From positions 42,331-106,330 of the forward strand of contig JBGAUM010000001.1 in assembly GCA_044228625.1 (NCBI GenBank): 64,000 nucleotides of DNA, written 5' to 3'. Positions 25,861 through 34,017 of this stretch are shown here, in pieces. How positions within the stretch are numbered: the stretch's first letter is position 1; the number at the start of each line of letters is the position of its first letter. The DNA is from UKL13-2 sp044228625. GTDB lineage: Bacteria > Pseudomonadota > Gammaproteobacteria > Burkholderiales > Usitatibacteraceae. The notes below the pieces were generated by a model. The model was not told the origin of the DNA and made no database searches. It saw only the letters and a list, made by a program, of their open reading frames with translations. A program made the translations under genes and the position numbers.

Positions 25861-28034
25861 ATGACCTTCCGCGCATTGACGGACTGATTAGGGCCGGACA
25901 ATTTCTGCCCGCGCGCGAATTGTTGCGCGCCGCAATCGACCGGGGCGATGCGCCCTCGGAATTTGACGGTCGATTGATTGACGTCTGCCTTTCCATGGGC
26001 GACACCGCTGCAGCACACGCCGCCGCGCTTGCGTATGTGGCGCGCAAACCGCACGAATTGGACGCCCATTTCTACCTTGGAAAATGCGAGTTTGCATCCG
26101 GCGACCTTGCGGCCGCGCGCAAGTGTTTGGACGAGATCGCCAAGAAGGGAGCCGACCGGTTTGCGGCGTATCACCTGTTGAGTGCGCGCATTTTCGCGGG
26201 AAACGGGGACCCTCAAGCGGCTGTGGCCGCGCTCCGCTTGGCCACGCAATTGGACAATCTTGATCCCGAACCGTGGATGATGCTTGCACAATTGTTTCTG
26301 GATGCTGGCGATGCCGAAACGTCAACCCACGCGTGGACCCAGTTTGCGCAACGGTCCCGGCGGCCGGACGCGTGGATCCATGTGGGGCGCATCCATGCAA
26401 AGGCGGGCGATGTCAGCATGGCCGCCCAATCCTATCGTGCAGCTCTTGGGCTCGACGCGGACCATCCTGACGCCTTGCGGGCGCTGGGATTTCTGGCGGC
26501 TGAGACTTTCGATTTTGACACTGCGAAAGACTGCCTGTTGAGGTTGCTGTCTAGATCCCCACCGGATGAAGCCTCGCTGAGCTTGCTGGGTGCCGTCCTG
26601 GCGGAATTGGGGGAGGACGCGCAGGCCATCGCGACGCTGCAGATGGATGGGCTGGCGGCCCCCTCCCCATCCCGCCGCGCAAAGCAGGTGTTGTACCTTC
26701 CCCAGGTCACGACCTCTAGTCAGCAGATTGCCGACCTGAGGGCAAAGTTTGAAGCGGGGCTCCAAGAGCTGGCGAACGACGCCCGATGGATCACTTCGGA
26801 AGCCGAGTTGTTTTCCTTGGGGCACTCCAATTTCTTGTTGGCGTACCACGGGGAGAATGACCTGCACCTTCAAACGCAATTCGGCGCCTTGATCCACGGC
26901 CGAATTGCACGTGTTGCACCACAGTGGTTGGAACCGTTGGAACGCGCCCGCGGGAAGCGCATTCGCGTGGGATTTCTATCGAGTTTCTTCCGCCAATGCA
27001 CGGTGGGCCAATATTTTGAACATTGGGTTACGGGCCTGGACCCGCAAATTTTCGAGCGCCATTTGTACAGCACTGGATGGAACCCGGACGTCCTTGGCAA
27101 GCGGCTGCGCTCGGCGGTCGACCACTTCGAACTCTTGAGGGGCGGTGCGCTCGAAGTGGCCCGCCGTGTAAAGGACGCAGGGCTGGACATCCTGATCTAC
27201 CCGGAAGTTGGAATGGGCGCCTTGAATTGCTTGCTTGCGCATTTGCGGCTTGCTCCAATCCAGTGCGCCGCCTGGGGGCATCCGGTCACGACGGGGAGCG
27301 CAGCGATGGATGTCTTTTTCAGTTGTGCGGAGATGGAGCCCGATGACGCAACAGCACACTATGCCGAGCGACTCATCGGCTTGCCCGGGATCGGCACCCA
27401 CTATCAACGACCGGCAGAGGTTTCCCTGTTTGATCGCGAGGCACTGAAGCTCGGCCCAAAAACGCATGTCTATGTTTGCCCGCAGTCATTGTTCAAGATC
27501 CATCCCGATAATGACGACCTGTTTCTCGAAATCGTGGAACAGGATCGCTTTGCTGTGGTCCTGTTTTTTCAGGCGCAATCTCCCGTGGTTAACGCCGCGT
27601 TTTCGGCCCGACTTGCACGCCGCGCGGAGGGTCGCGGTGTTGATGTGCGGGGGAGATTTCGCTTTGTGCCGCGCCAGTCTGAGGCCGGGTTTCGATCGAT
27701 CCTGGGGCAATGCGACGTGGTGCTGGACACCCAGCATTGGTCGGGCGGGAATACCTCATTGGACGCACTTGCGGCGGCTGCGCCGACCGTCACAATTCCC
27801 GGTGCGTTCATGCGCGGCCGGCAGACCATGGCCATGCTGCGGCTAGCCGGCATTCCCGAGTTGATTGCTGCAGACCAAGCCGACTACGTGCAAAAAGCAA
27901 TCGACATTGCATCCAATCCGGACAGGCGCATGATGTTGCGCACCCGACTCAAAGAGGGATCCTCCGCAGTGTTTGGCCAACACATGCCGATCCGCGCGCT
28001 GGGAGAACACCTCCAAGCGCTTGCAAGGACCTAG
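25857..28034 (+). CDS. TPR protein with OGT/SPINDLY-like glycosyltransferase domain
   Basis: The 725-residue protein begins at GTG 25857, overlapping the GGDEF-EAL stop. Residues 1-270 are TPR-like repeats (AAALAYVARKPHELDAHFYLGKC, DPEPWMMLAQLFLDAGDAETS). The C-terminal half is a GT41-type domain: RIRVGFLSSFFRQCTVGQYF, PIQCAAWGHPVTTGSAAMDVFF, CPQSLFKIHPDNDDLF (UDP-binding Lys) and LDTQHWSGGNTSLDALAAAAPTVTIPG. Such proteins glycosylate Ser/Thr of flagellin, adhesins or cytosolic proteins. By eye the His in the usual DFxxHxxx segment is Cys here (RQCTV). Acceptor protein unknown. It is followed tail-to-tail by a minus-strand gene 4 bases away. Confidence 0.87.
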   Translation: MNDLPRIDGLIRAGQFLPARELLRAAIDRGDAPSEFDGRLIDVCLSMGDTAAAHAAALAYVARKPHELDAHFYLGKCEFASGDLAAARKCLDEIAKKGADRFAAYHLLSARIFAGNGDPQAAVAALRLATQLDNLDPEPWMMLAQLFLDAGDAETSTHAWTQFAQRSRRPDAWIHVGRIHAKAGDVSMAAQSYRAALGLDADHPDALRALGFLAAETFDFDTAKDCLLRLLSRSPPDEASLSLLGAVLAELGEDAQAIATLQMDGLAAPSPSRRAKQVLYLPQVTTSSQQIADLRAKFEAGLQELANDARWITSEAELFSLGHSNFLLAYHGENDLHLQTQFGALIHGRIARVAPQWLEPLERARGKRIRVGFLSSFFRQCTVGQYFEHWVTGLDPQIFERHLYSTGWNPDVLGKRLRSAVDHFELLRGGALEVARRVKDAGLDILIYPEVGMGALNCLLAHLRLAPIQCAAWGHPVTTGSAAMDVFFSCAEMEPDDATAHYAERLIGLPGIGTHYQRPAEVSLFDREALKLGPKTHVYVCPQSLFKIHPDNDDLFLEIVEQDRFAVVLFFQAQSPVVNAAFSARLARRAEGRGVDVRGRFRFVPRQSEAGFRSILGQCDVVLDTQHWSGGNTSLDALAAAAPTVTIPGAFMRGRQTMAMLRLAGIPELIAADQADYVQKAIDIASNPDRRMMLRTRLKEGSSAVFGQHMPIRALGEHLQALART

Positions 28035-28038
28035 CAAC

Positions 28039-28953
28039 TCAGTAGGGAAATGCCCAGAGAAACCGGGTCAACGGCCCAAGGCCTTTGCTGGAGGTGGCAG
28101 AATAGGAATATGCTTCGCGCGTCCAGGCAAATGTCACGCCTTGGACCGTATCTGCCAAGACCCAGCTGCGGTCAGGGGCGATACGAACGCGGTCTCCAGC
28201 TTCTCGAACCAGCTTTTCCAGAGGTTCACGCGCCTCCTCGGAATCCCAGCAGAGGGCCAACTTGACCACGACGGTTTCGCCGCCCGCGCCATAGTTCGCC
28301 GAGACGGTGTCACTTGCAATATCCCCGGATGGCATTGATTGGGGCCGCGTGAACTCTCCCACCACGTGCGGCAACAAAAGCGCGAGGCTCGTCCCCGCCG
28401 GCATGTTTCGCCGATACCTGTGCGTAGTCTCGTCATTCAGGATCGGGACAGCCGCACTGGCATTCGTCGCCACGCCGGTACTTGCCGAAGGGGGCGAGGG
28501 TGCCAGCACGCTGGCCGCGGTTCGCGCAGGCTCGGCGGGTGGGGGCGCCGAAGGTCCCGGCGGCTCATAGCCCGGCAATGGCGAAGACTTGAGCTGGAGT
28601 GTTGCATCAGGGTCAAAACGCGGCAGCACCATGGTTTTGTCACCCGCCAAGGCATCGGCCTCCGCCTTTGCTTGTGCCGGCACCGGCTGGTGCGCTGATG
28701 GGACATTGTTGCTGACTGCCTTGCCGGCCGCTGCGGCAATTGCTGCGGCCCGCGCCTCAGCCGCTCGCCGCGCAGCTTCCTGCGGGTCTTCGTCCCCGGT
28801 CGGCTTGTCTCGCACCAGGTCCTTTACATCGGTGGACAGCACCTTTCCGGCACCTTTGACAATGTCGCCGACGTCGGCATTCAACACCTTGCCGGCATCC
28901 TTGACGATGGAACCGACATCCTTGTTGAGGAGATCCCCCAATTTGCCGAGCAC
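28039..28953 (-). CDS. Hypothetical protein with repeated DVxxIVKxAGKVL segments
   Basis: I chose GTG 28953, five bases after a GGGAGG ribosome site, giving 304 residues; the longer frame overlaps the asparaginase gene. The N-terminus has three imperfect repeats of about 18 residues (KDVGSIVKDAGKVLN, ADVGDIVKGAGKVLS, TDVKDLVRD), probably amphipathic helices. An Ala/Pro-rich low-complexity middle follows, and then a conserved-looking C-terminal domain from about residue 190 (THRYRRNMPAGTSLALLLPHVVGEF through ETVVVKLALCWDSEEAREPLEKLVREAG). No signal peptide or membrane helix. I do not recognise the family. It lies 37 bases after the asparaginase stop on the same strand. Confidence 0.65.
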   Translation of the reverse strand: MLGKLGDLLNKDVGSIVKDAGKVLNADVGDIVKGAGKVLSTDVKDLVRDKPTGDEDPQEAARRAAEARAAAIAAAAGKAVSNNVPSAHQPVPAQAKAEADALAGDKTMVLPRFDPDATLQLKSSPLPGYEPPGPSAPPPAEPARTAASVLAPSPPSASTGVATNASAAVPILNDETTHRYRRNMPAGTSLALLLPHVVGEFTRPQSMPSGDIASDTVSANYGAGGETVVVKLALCWDSEEAREPLEKLVREAGDRVRIAPDRSWVLADTVQGVTFAWTREAYSYSATSSKGLGPLTRFLWAFPY

Positions 28954-28990
28954 CTTGCCTCCCGTGGCTTTCTTGACCGATGTGCCTATT

Positions 28991-29524
28991 CTACCGGGAC
29001 GGCTCGATCGCACTTTGCGGTGGCTGGACGAAGACCCCCTCCGCACGATTCTTTTCCACGTCGGCCCAACCAAAAACCCGGGCATTCATGGCCACATAGG
29101 TCCCGTCAGGCAATAACTGCGCTGCGGCAAACGCGAAACCAAGGTTGAACAACGCATCGGACCCTTGGACAGAAAACGGTACCATCGCACCGGTAAACAC
29201 AATCGACTTCGGCAGGCCTGCAGCCCCCACAACGCGGGCGGTCTCGCGCATCGTGTCAGTGCCATGCACGACAAGGAGGGCACGTTCCGGTGCGGCCCGA
29301 CAGGCCGAAAAAATCTGTTGTCGATGCGCCTCGGTCATGTGCAGGCTGTCGATGAGCTGGATAACCTCAATCTCCACCGGCGCCGTCACCCGGGACTGCG
29401 CCAGAATGGTCGGCAAATGGGATTCCTCGAAGGTGAGTTCGCCCTTGATCGCATCATAGTGTTTATCGAAGGTGCCACCGGTCACAAGGATGCGTGTGGC
29501 GGAAAAGGGAGGAGTCGAGGACAT
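28991..29524 (-). CDS. Short asparaginase-domain protein
   Basis: The 177-residue protein carries only the N-terminal half of the L-asparaginase fold. The first catalytic threonine motif is ILVTGGTFDKHYD near residue 15, and the second triad element is HGTDTMRETARV near residue 88, followed by VFTGAMVPF. Full asparaginases are about 330 residues; the C-terminal domain is absent and the frame ends with a normal stop, so this is the stand-alone short form known in many proteobacteria rather than a truncation. Asparaginase activity is unproven in this form. Cytoplasmic by sequence. Confidence 0.82.
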   Translation of the reverse strand: MSSTPPFSATRILVTGGTFDKHYDAIKGELTFEESHLPTILAQSRVTAPVEIEVIQLIDSLHMTEAHRQQIFSACRAAPERALLVVHGTDTMRETARVVGAAGLPKSIVFTGAMVPFSVQGSDALFNLGFAFAAAQLLPDGTYVAMNARVFGWADVEKNRAEGVFVQPPQSAIEPSR

Positions 29525-29621
29525 GGGGTGGCGCTCGGTCGATGCCTGGTGACAGATATTCTAAGCCGCCACTGCTTGTCCGCTTCGGTATCATCGTGGA
29601 ACAAGGGAAATCGGACGTCAC

Positions 29622-32027
29622 GTGAGCAAACTATTTGATGCCTTGAAGCGCGCGGAGGAATTGCGCAAGCAATTGGCCGTTGGCGAGCCATCGCAGAGCG
29701 GGGGTATGGCGGCGGAGCTTGAAGAGGGACTGAAGGCTGAGCAGCGCGCGCAGTCCGAACGTGCAGCCATGAAGGCAACGGCGGAGCAACTGGCGCTTGA
29801 GATGGATCGCAAGCAAGCCACTGAGGCGCGGCTTGCCGCGTTCCATGAGGCCACGCAGGCTGCCCTGGATCGTGCCGCGACGGAACAATCGCTGGAGCGG
29901 TCAATCCGCGAACGCATGGAGGCGGAGCAGCAACTCATCGATGCGGCGCGCAAAAAGGAAGCCGCCGAGCAGGCGGCAGCCCTCAAGGTGGCTGCGAAAG
30001 AGAAGGCGGAAGCGGAGCGTATTGCCCTGGCCAAGGTGCGCGAGGAGGAAGAGGCGCGCGCTGCCCGGGCGGAAACTGAGCGAATTGCCGCTGAGAAGCG
30101 GGTTGCGGACCAGGCGCGTGAGCGCGCGGAATCCGAGGCGCGGGCAATCGATGAGGCCTTGGCACGCCTCAAACTTGAGAAAGAGCTTGAAACTGCAGCG
30201 CACGCCCGGTTGCAGGCCGAGCAGGAGGAAATCAAGCGGGCCAACGAATTGGCGCAGGCCGAGATTGAAGCCAAGAAGGCGCGTGAAGCCCGCATCGCGG
30301 AAGAAAACGCGCTGAACGGAAAATTGCAGCAGTCTCTTGAGATCGAGCACGCTGCCGCGCTGGCTGTTCAGTCGCGACTGCGCGAAGAGGAAAATGCCCG
30401 CCGGGCAGCAGACCAGCGCTTCGCCACAGAAACGCAACTCAAGGAAGCCGCCGCTGCTCGTCTGGGCCTCGAAAAGCAGGCGAATGAAGCGGCGCAGTCT
30501 CGTGCAATTGCGGAGGCGGAGGCCGAGAAGGCAGCCGCTGAGCGGCTTGCAACAGAGCGTGCTGCGTCAGAAGAAGCCGAGCGCCGGGAGCGGGCGGAAC
30601 GCAGTGCCGCTGAGGCCGCTGAAAAGCGGCTCGCCAGTGAAAAGGCGCTCAAGGCACTTGCCGAATCGCGACTCGCACAGTTCGAGGCGGAAAAGGGCAG
30701 CCAAGCAGAAAATGCCGCGCGGCTCGAAGAACTTGCGAGCGTGGCTGAGGAGCGATTGGCGAAGGAGACCGCGGCTAGCGACGCTGCCGCAGCAGCGCGC
30801 GCTGCGGAAGAAGCAGCCAAGGCTGCACTGGACCGCCGCGAAAAAGCGGAGCGCGCGGTGGGTGAACGAGAGCGAACACGGTTGGCAGATCTGGAAACTG
30901 CCCGTCAGCTTGCGGAAGAAAAGCTCAAGAGGGAAGCAGCGCTGGAGGCGACCGCGCGTTCCAGCGCACAAGCAGCACAGGCCGCCGAGAATGCGGCCAA
31001 GGAATTGGCGGAACTGGAACGTGCGCTTCAGGCCAAGGCCATGGCGCGCGTGCAGGTCGAGAAAGAACTGGCGGAGCAACTCGAACGCAAGCGCAAGGCG
31101 GAAGACGTCGCCGCTCGTGCGCAGGCGGATCGCAAGGCTGCCGAACAGGCCGCATTCGACCAAGCGGCCAAGAATAGTGCGGACGCCAAGGCCCTGCAGG
31201 ATTCCATTGATGCGCGCCTGGCGGCCGAGCGCGCGGCGACGACGGATATTGACGCTCGCACTTCGGTGGAAAAGCAGCAGATCGCCGAATTTGATGCGCA
31301 GCGAGAGAAGGAGAAAGCGCTGGCCGACGTTGCCTTGAAGCGCGCGGAGGCGGAAAAGGAACTGACAGCCCAGGCACGCACCCGCGAGCGGGCCAGCCAA
31401 GAGGCTGCCCGACTTGCCGCAACGCGAGCGGAAACCGAGGACAGTGTGCGGAAGGCCACCGAAGAACGCCTGCACCAGGAGACCCTTGCGGCCGAGGCAG
31501 AGGCGAAGCAGGCAGAGATGGAACGCCAAGCCGCCGATGCCGCGTCCAAGAGGGCCGAAGTCGAGCAAGAGGCCCGCAAGGTGGCGGAAGTCCGGTTGGC
31601 CGCACAACGCCGAGTGCGCGAAGCGGCTGAGCGCCGCGCCAAGGCGGAAAAGATTGCTCAGATCGCCAGCGAAAGACGTGCGTTGATCGATGCGGAAATG
31701 GCAACTGACACCGACACGGCGCCGGTGATGGAAAGCCATTCATCGGCCGCTGGCGATAAAAGTTCGGCAATGGGCGCGCGAGCAACGCGGCGCCCGGCCG
31801 GGTCACGCATGGGTTGGATCGCTGCAGCGGGGATTGCGGCGGCTGGCGTGGCGGGTTTCTGGCTTGGCACGCGTCAAATGGCCACGCCTCCCGGCAGAAT
31901 TACCGCACCCTCGCCTGCGAAAGTGATTGATGCGATTGAAAATCGGAAAACAAATGAGCTTCTGCGGGGTGATCCGGTCGAACTTCGTTTGAGCAAAGAC
32001 TTGGCGGGGGACCGCGCCAGCCGTTGA
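29622..32027 (+). CDS. Giant Ala/Glu-rich coiled-coil membrane-anchored protein
   Basis: The 801-residue protein starts at GTG 29622 with MSKLFDALKRAEELRKQ. This motif is familiar from the N-termini of exopolysaccharide chain-length kinases and secretion ATPases. About residues 30-690 are one long Ala/Glu/Lys/Arg heptad region typical of a TolA-like coiled coil. A single membrane helix (GWIAAAGIAAAGVAGFWLG, about 731-749) is followed by a 50-residue tail. The N-terminal coil would be cytoplasmic if the tail is periplasmic. Because of low complexity, homology calls would be unreliable; function unknown. It is flanked by the asparaginase-domain gene and a PAS-GGDEF-EAL gene. Long antisense frames across it are by-products of its composition. 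Confidence 0.78.
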   Translation: MSKLFDALKRAEELRKQLAVGEPSQSGGMAAELEEGLKAEQRAQSERAAMKATAEQLALEMDRKQATEARLAAFHEATQAALDRAATEQSLERSIRERMEAEQQLIDAARKKEAAEQAAALKVAAKEKAEAERIALAKVREEEEARAARAETERIAAEKRVADQARERAESEARAIDEALARLKLEKELETAAHARLQAEQEEIKRANELAQAEIEAKKAREARIAEENALNGKLQQSLEIEHAAALAVQSRLREEENARRAADQRFATETQLKEAAAARLGLEKQANEAAQSRAIAEAEAEKAAAERLATERAASEEAERRERAERSAAEAAEKRLASEKALKALAESRLAQFEAEKGSQAENAARLEELASVAEERLAKETAASDAAAAARAAEEAAKAALDRREKAERAVGERERTRLADLETARQLAEEKLKREAALEATARSSAQAAQAAENAAKELAELERALQAKAMARVQVEKELAEQLERKRKAEDVAARAQADRKAAEQAAFDQAAKNSADAKALQDSIDARLAAERAATTDIDARTSVEKQQIAEFDAQREKEKALADVALKRAEAEKELTAQARTRERASQEAARLAATRAETEDSVRKATEERLHQETLAAEAEAKQAEMERQAADAASKRAEVEQEARKVAEVRLAAQRRVREAAERRAKAEKIAQIASERRALIDAEMATDTDTAPVMESHSSAAGDKSSAMGARATRRPAGSRMGWIAAAGIAAAGVAGFWLGTRQMATPPGRITAPSPAKVIDAIENRKTNELLRGDPVELRLSKDLAGDRASR

Positions 32028-32166
32028 TCGGCCGGAATTGAACGCTGGCGGTCCGCGTGGCCAAATGAGGGATTCGCGGATGGGAAACCAACTCGGAAAG
32101 GCGTGAAATGGCGCCACCAACAAGGAGGAGGAGCGGGTTGCTGACTTTGGTACCCCCCACGGGCCC

Positions 32167-34017
32167 ATGAGTGCGTCGAACGGTGCAACAGCTTCCCAGG
32201 GCGCGCCATCCATGGCCAGCGAGCATGAAACGCTGCTCAAGTACGAGGCGATTCTCCAGAATGCGTCCGTCGGGATCGCTTTCACGAAGGATCGTGCGTT
32301 CCAACACGCCAATCGCGCATTCGAGGAATTGTTTGGCTGGGGTCCCGGGGAATTGGCCGGGCAGCCGGGCCGCGTCGTTTGGCCGAGCGATGCGGATTAC
32401 CAGGAAGTCGGTGCCGCCGCCGGGCCGCGCCTGGCGCGTGGTGAGTCGATCGAAATTGAACGCCGGATGTGCAACAAGTCCGGCGAAGTGTTCTGGTGCC
32501 GTTTGCAGGCCAGGCCGGTTGATCCGAAGAGTCCGGCCAGCGGTGGAACCATCTGGATCATCGAAGATGTTTCAGAGCGCCGCCAGGCCGTTGATGCCCT
32601 TCGTCAGCTCAACGAGCAACTTGAAGAGCGGGTGCGGGAACGCACGGCCGAGCTCGAACAAGCCAATGCCCGGCTCCAGCGCGAGGTTGAAGACCGGCAG
32701 CATGCGGAAGCGCGCGCCCAGCATCTCGCACTCCATGATGCACTCACCGGTTTGCCGAATCGGCGGCTGCTCAACGATCGTCTGGTGCAATCCCTTGCAC
32801 AGGCCAAGCGAGAAGCATGGCAACTGGCGGTCGTTTTCATCGACTTGGATCGTTTCAAGAACATCAATGACACTCTTGGGCATGCGGTGGGTGATGAGGT
32901 GCTGCGCGAGATGGCGCGGCGCCTGACGGGCATCCTGCGGGAGTCGGATACCGTCGCCCGCGTCGGCGGCGATGAATTTGTCGCGGTGCTTTCGCATGCG
33001 CAACCTGGCGAGCTCGCGCTGGTAACCGCGAAAATGATGAATGAGCTGTCGTCACCGTTTGTCCTTGCCGACCAGGAATTGCGCGTCACCGCATCCATTG
33101 GCGTGGCCACTTTTCCTTCCGACGCCGAGGATCCGCTCAGGCTCCTTTCGCAAGCGGATGCCGCCATGTATCACGCCAAGGCCAGCGGCCGCCGAAACGT
33201 CCAGATGTATGCGGCAGCGATGAGCGACATTCGACAAGAGCGCCTGCGCCTTGAAAATGACCTTCACCATGCGTTGCCGCGCGGGCAGCTGGAACTGTAC
33301 TACCAGCCGCGCATTGACTTGCGCAACGGGTCGGTGGCCAGTTTCGAAGCGTTGATCCGGTGGCATCATCCTGTCGATGGGTTGATCGAGCCTGGCATGT
33401 TCATCCCGATTGCCGAAGAGAGTGGTCTGATCATGCCGATCGGCGATTGGGTGATTGAGGAGGCCTGCAGGCAACTGACGCGTTGGCATGAAGTCGGCAT
33501 GCCCTTCGCGTCTGTCTCCGTCAATATTTCCGCACGGCAGTTCTTCGATACGCGGCTGCCCGACCGTGTGCGTCGTGCAATCGACGCAGCGGGGCTTGAT
33601 GGCAGCCAACTGGAGCTGGAGATCACCGAAAGTGTCCTCATGGCCAACACCAGCGAGACCCAGAGCGTGTTCGCAGGCCTCAAGGATCTTGGCGTCAAAC
33701 TCTCGATCGACGATTTCGGCACCGGGTTTTCGAGCCTGGCCTACCTGAAGCGGTTCCACGTGGACAACTTGAAGATTGATCACTCGTTCGTGCGGGACAT
33801 CGGGACCGATGCCGATGATGCGGCCATTGTCCAGGCGATCGTCGGATTGGCGCGCAGCCTGCAATTGCGGGTGATCGCGGAAGGCGTCGAAACGTGGGAA
33901 CAACTGGCGTTCCTGTCGGATTGCGGCTGCGACGAAGCGCAGGGGTTCCTGTTTGCAAAACCCTTGCCGGTCAGCGAAGCCCAGCGCATCGGTCCTGTCA
34001 AGTTGGAGCGCGCATGA
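32167..34017 (+). CDS. Soluble PAS-GGDEF-EAL cyclic-di-GMP protein
   Basis: The 616-residue protein has no membrane helix. PAS occupies about residues 20-140 (YEAILQNASVGIAFTKDRAFQHANRAFEELFGW), followed by a short coiled coil (LNEQLEERVRERTAELEQA). GGDEF follows, with HDALTGLPNR, RVGGDEFVAVLS and an RESD inhibitory site. EAL carries FEALIRWHHP, LEITESVLMAN, DDFGTGFSSLAYLKRF, KIDHSFV and VIAEGVET. Both halves look active. It overlaps the TPR-GGDEF gene by 4 bases (ATGA), forming a two-gene signalling unit. Confidence 0.93.
   Translation: MSASNGATASQGAPSMASEHETLLKYEAILQNASVGIAFTKDRAFQHANRAFEELFGWGPGELAGQPGRVVWPSDADYQEVGAAAGPRLARGESIEIERRMCNKSGEVFWCRLQARPVDPKSPASGGTIWIIEDVSERRQAVDALRQLNEQLEERVRERTAELEQANARLQREVEDRQHAEARAQHLALHDALTGLPNRRLLNDRLVQSLAQAKREAWQLAVVFIDLDRFKNINDTLGHAVGDEVLREMARRLTGILRESDTVARVGGDEFVAVLSHAQPGELALVTAKMMNELSSPFVLADQELRVTASIGVATFPSDAEDPLRLLSQADAAMYHAKASGRRNVQMYAAAMSDIRQERLRLENDLHHALPRGQLELYYQPRIDLRNGSVASFEALIRWHHPVDGLIEPGMFIPIAEESGLIMPIGDWVIEEACRQLTRWHEVGMPFASVSVNISARQFFDTRLPDRVRRAIDAAGLDGSQLELEITESVLMANTSETQSVFAGLKDLGVKLSIDDFGTGFSSLAYLKRFHVDNLKIDHSFVRDIGTDADDAAIVQAIVGLARSLQLRVIAEGVETWEQLAFLSDCGCDEAQGFLFAKPLPVSEAQRIGPVKLERA

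Noticed and set aside
28039..29085. Start at 29085 for the repeat-containing hypothetical gene
   Set aside because: It would overlap about 95 bases of the asparaginase-domain gene; the GTG at 28953 has a GGGAGG site at proper spacing.
29618..31806. Several long minus-strand frames opposite the coiled-coil gene
   Set aside because: Their Ser/Ala/Arg or Leu/Arg/Phe-rich composition is the mirror of Ala/Glu/Lys codons; no ribosome sites or motifs.
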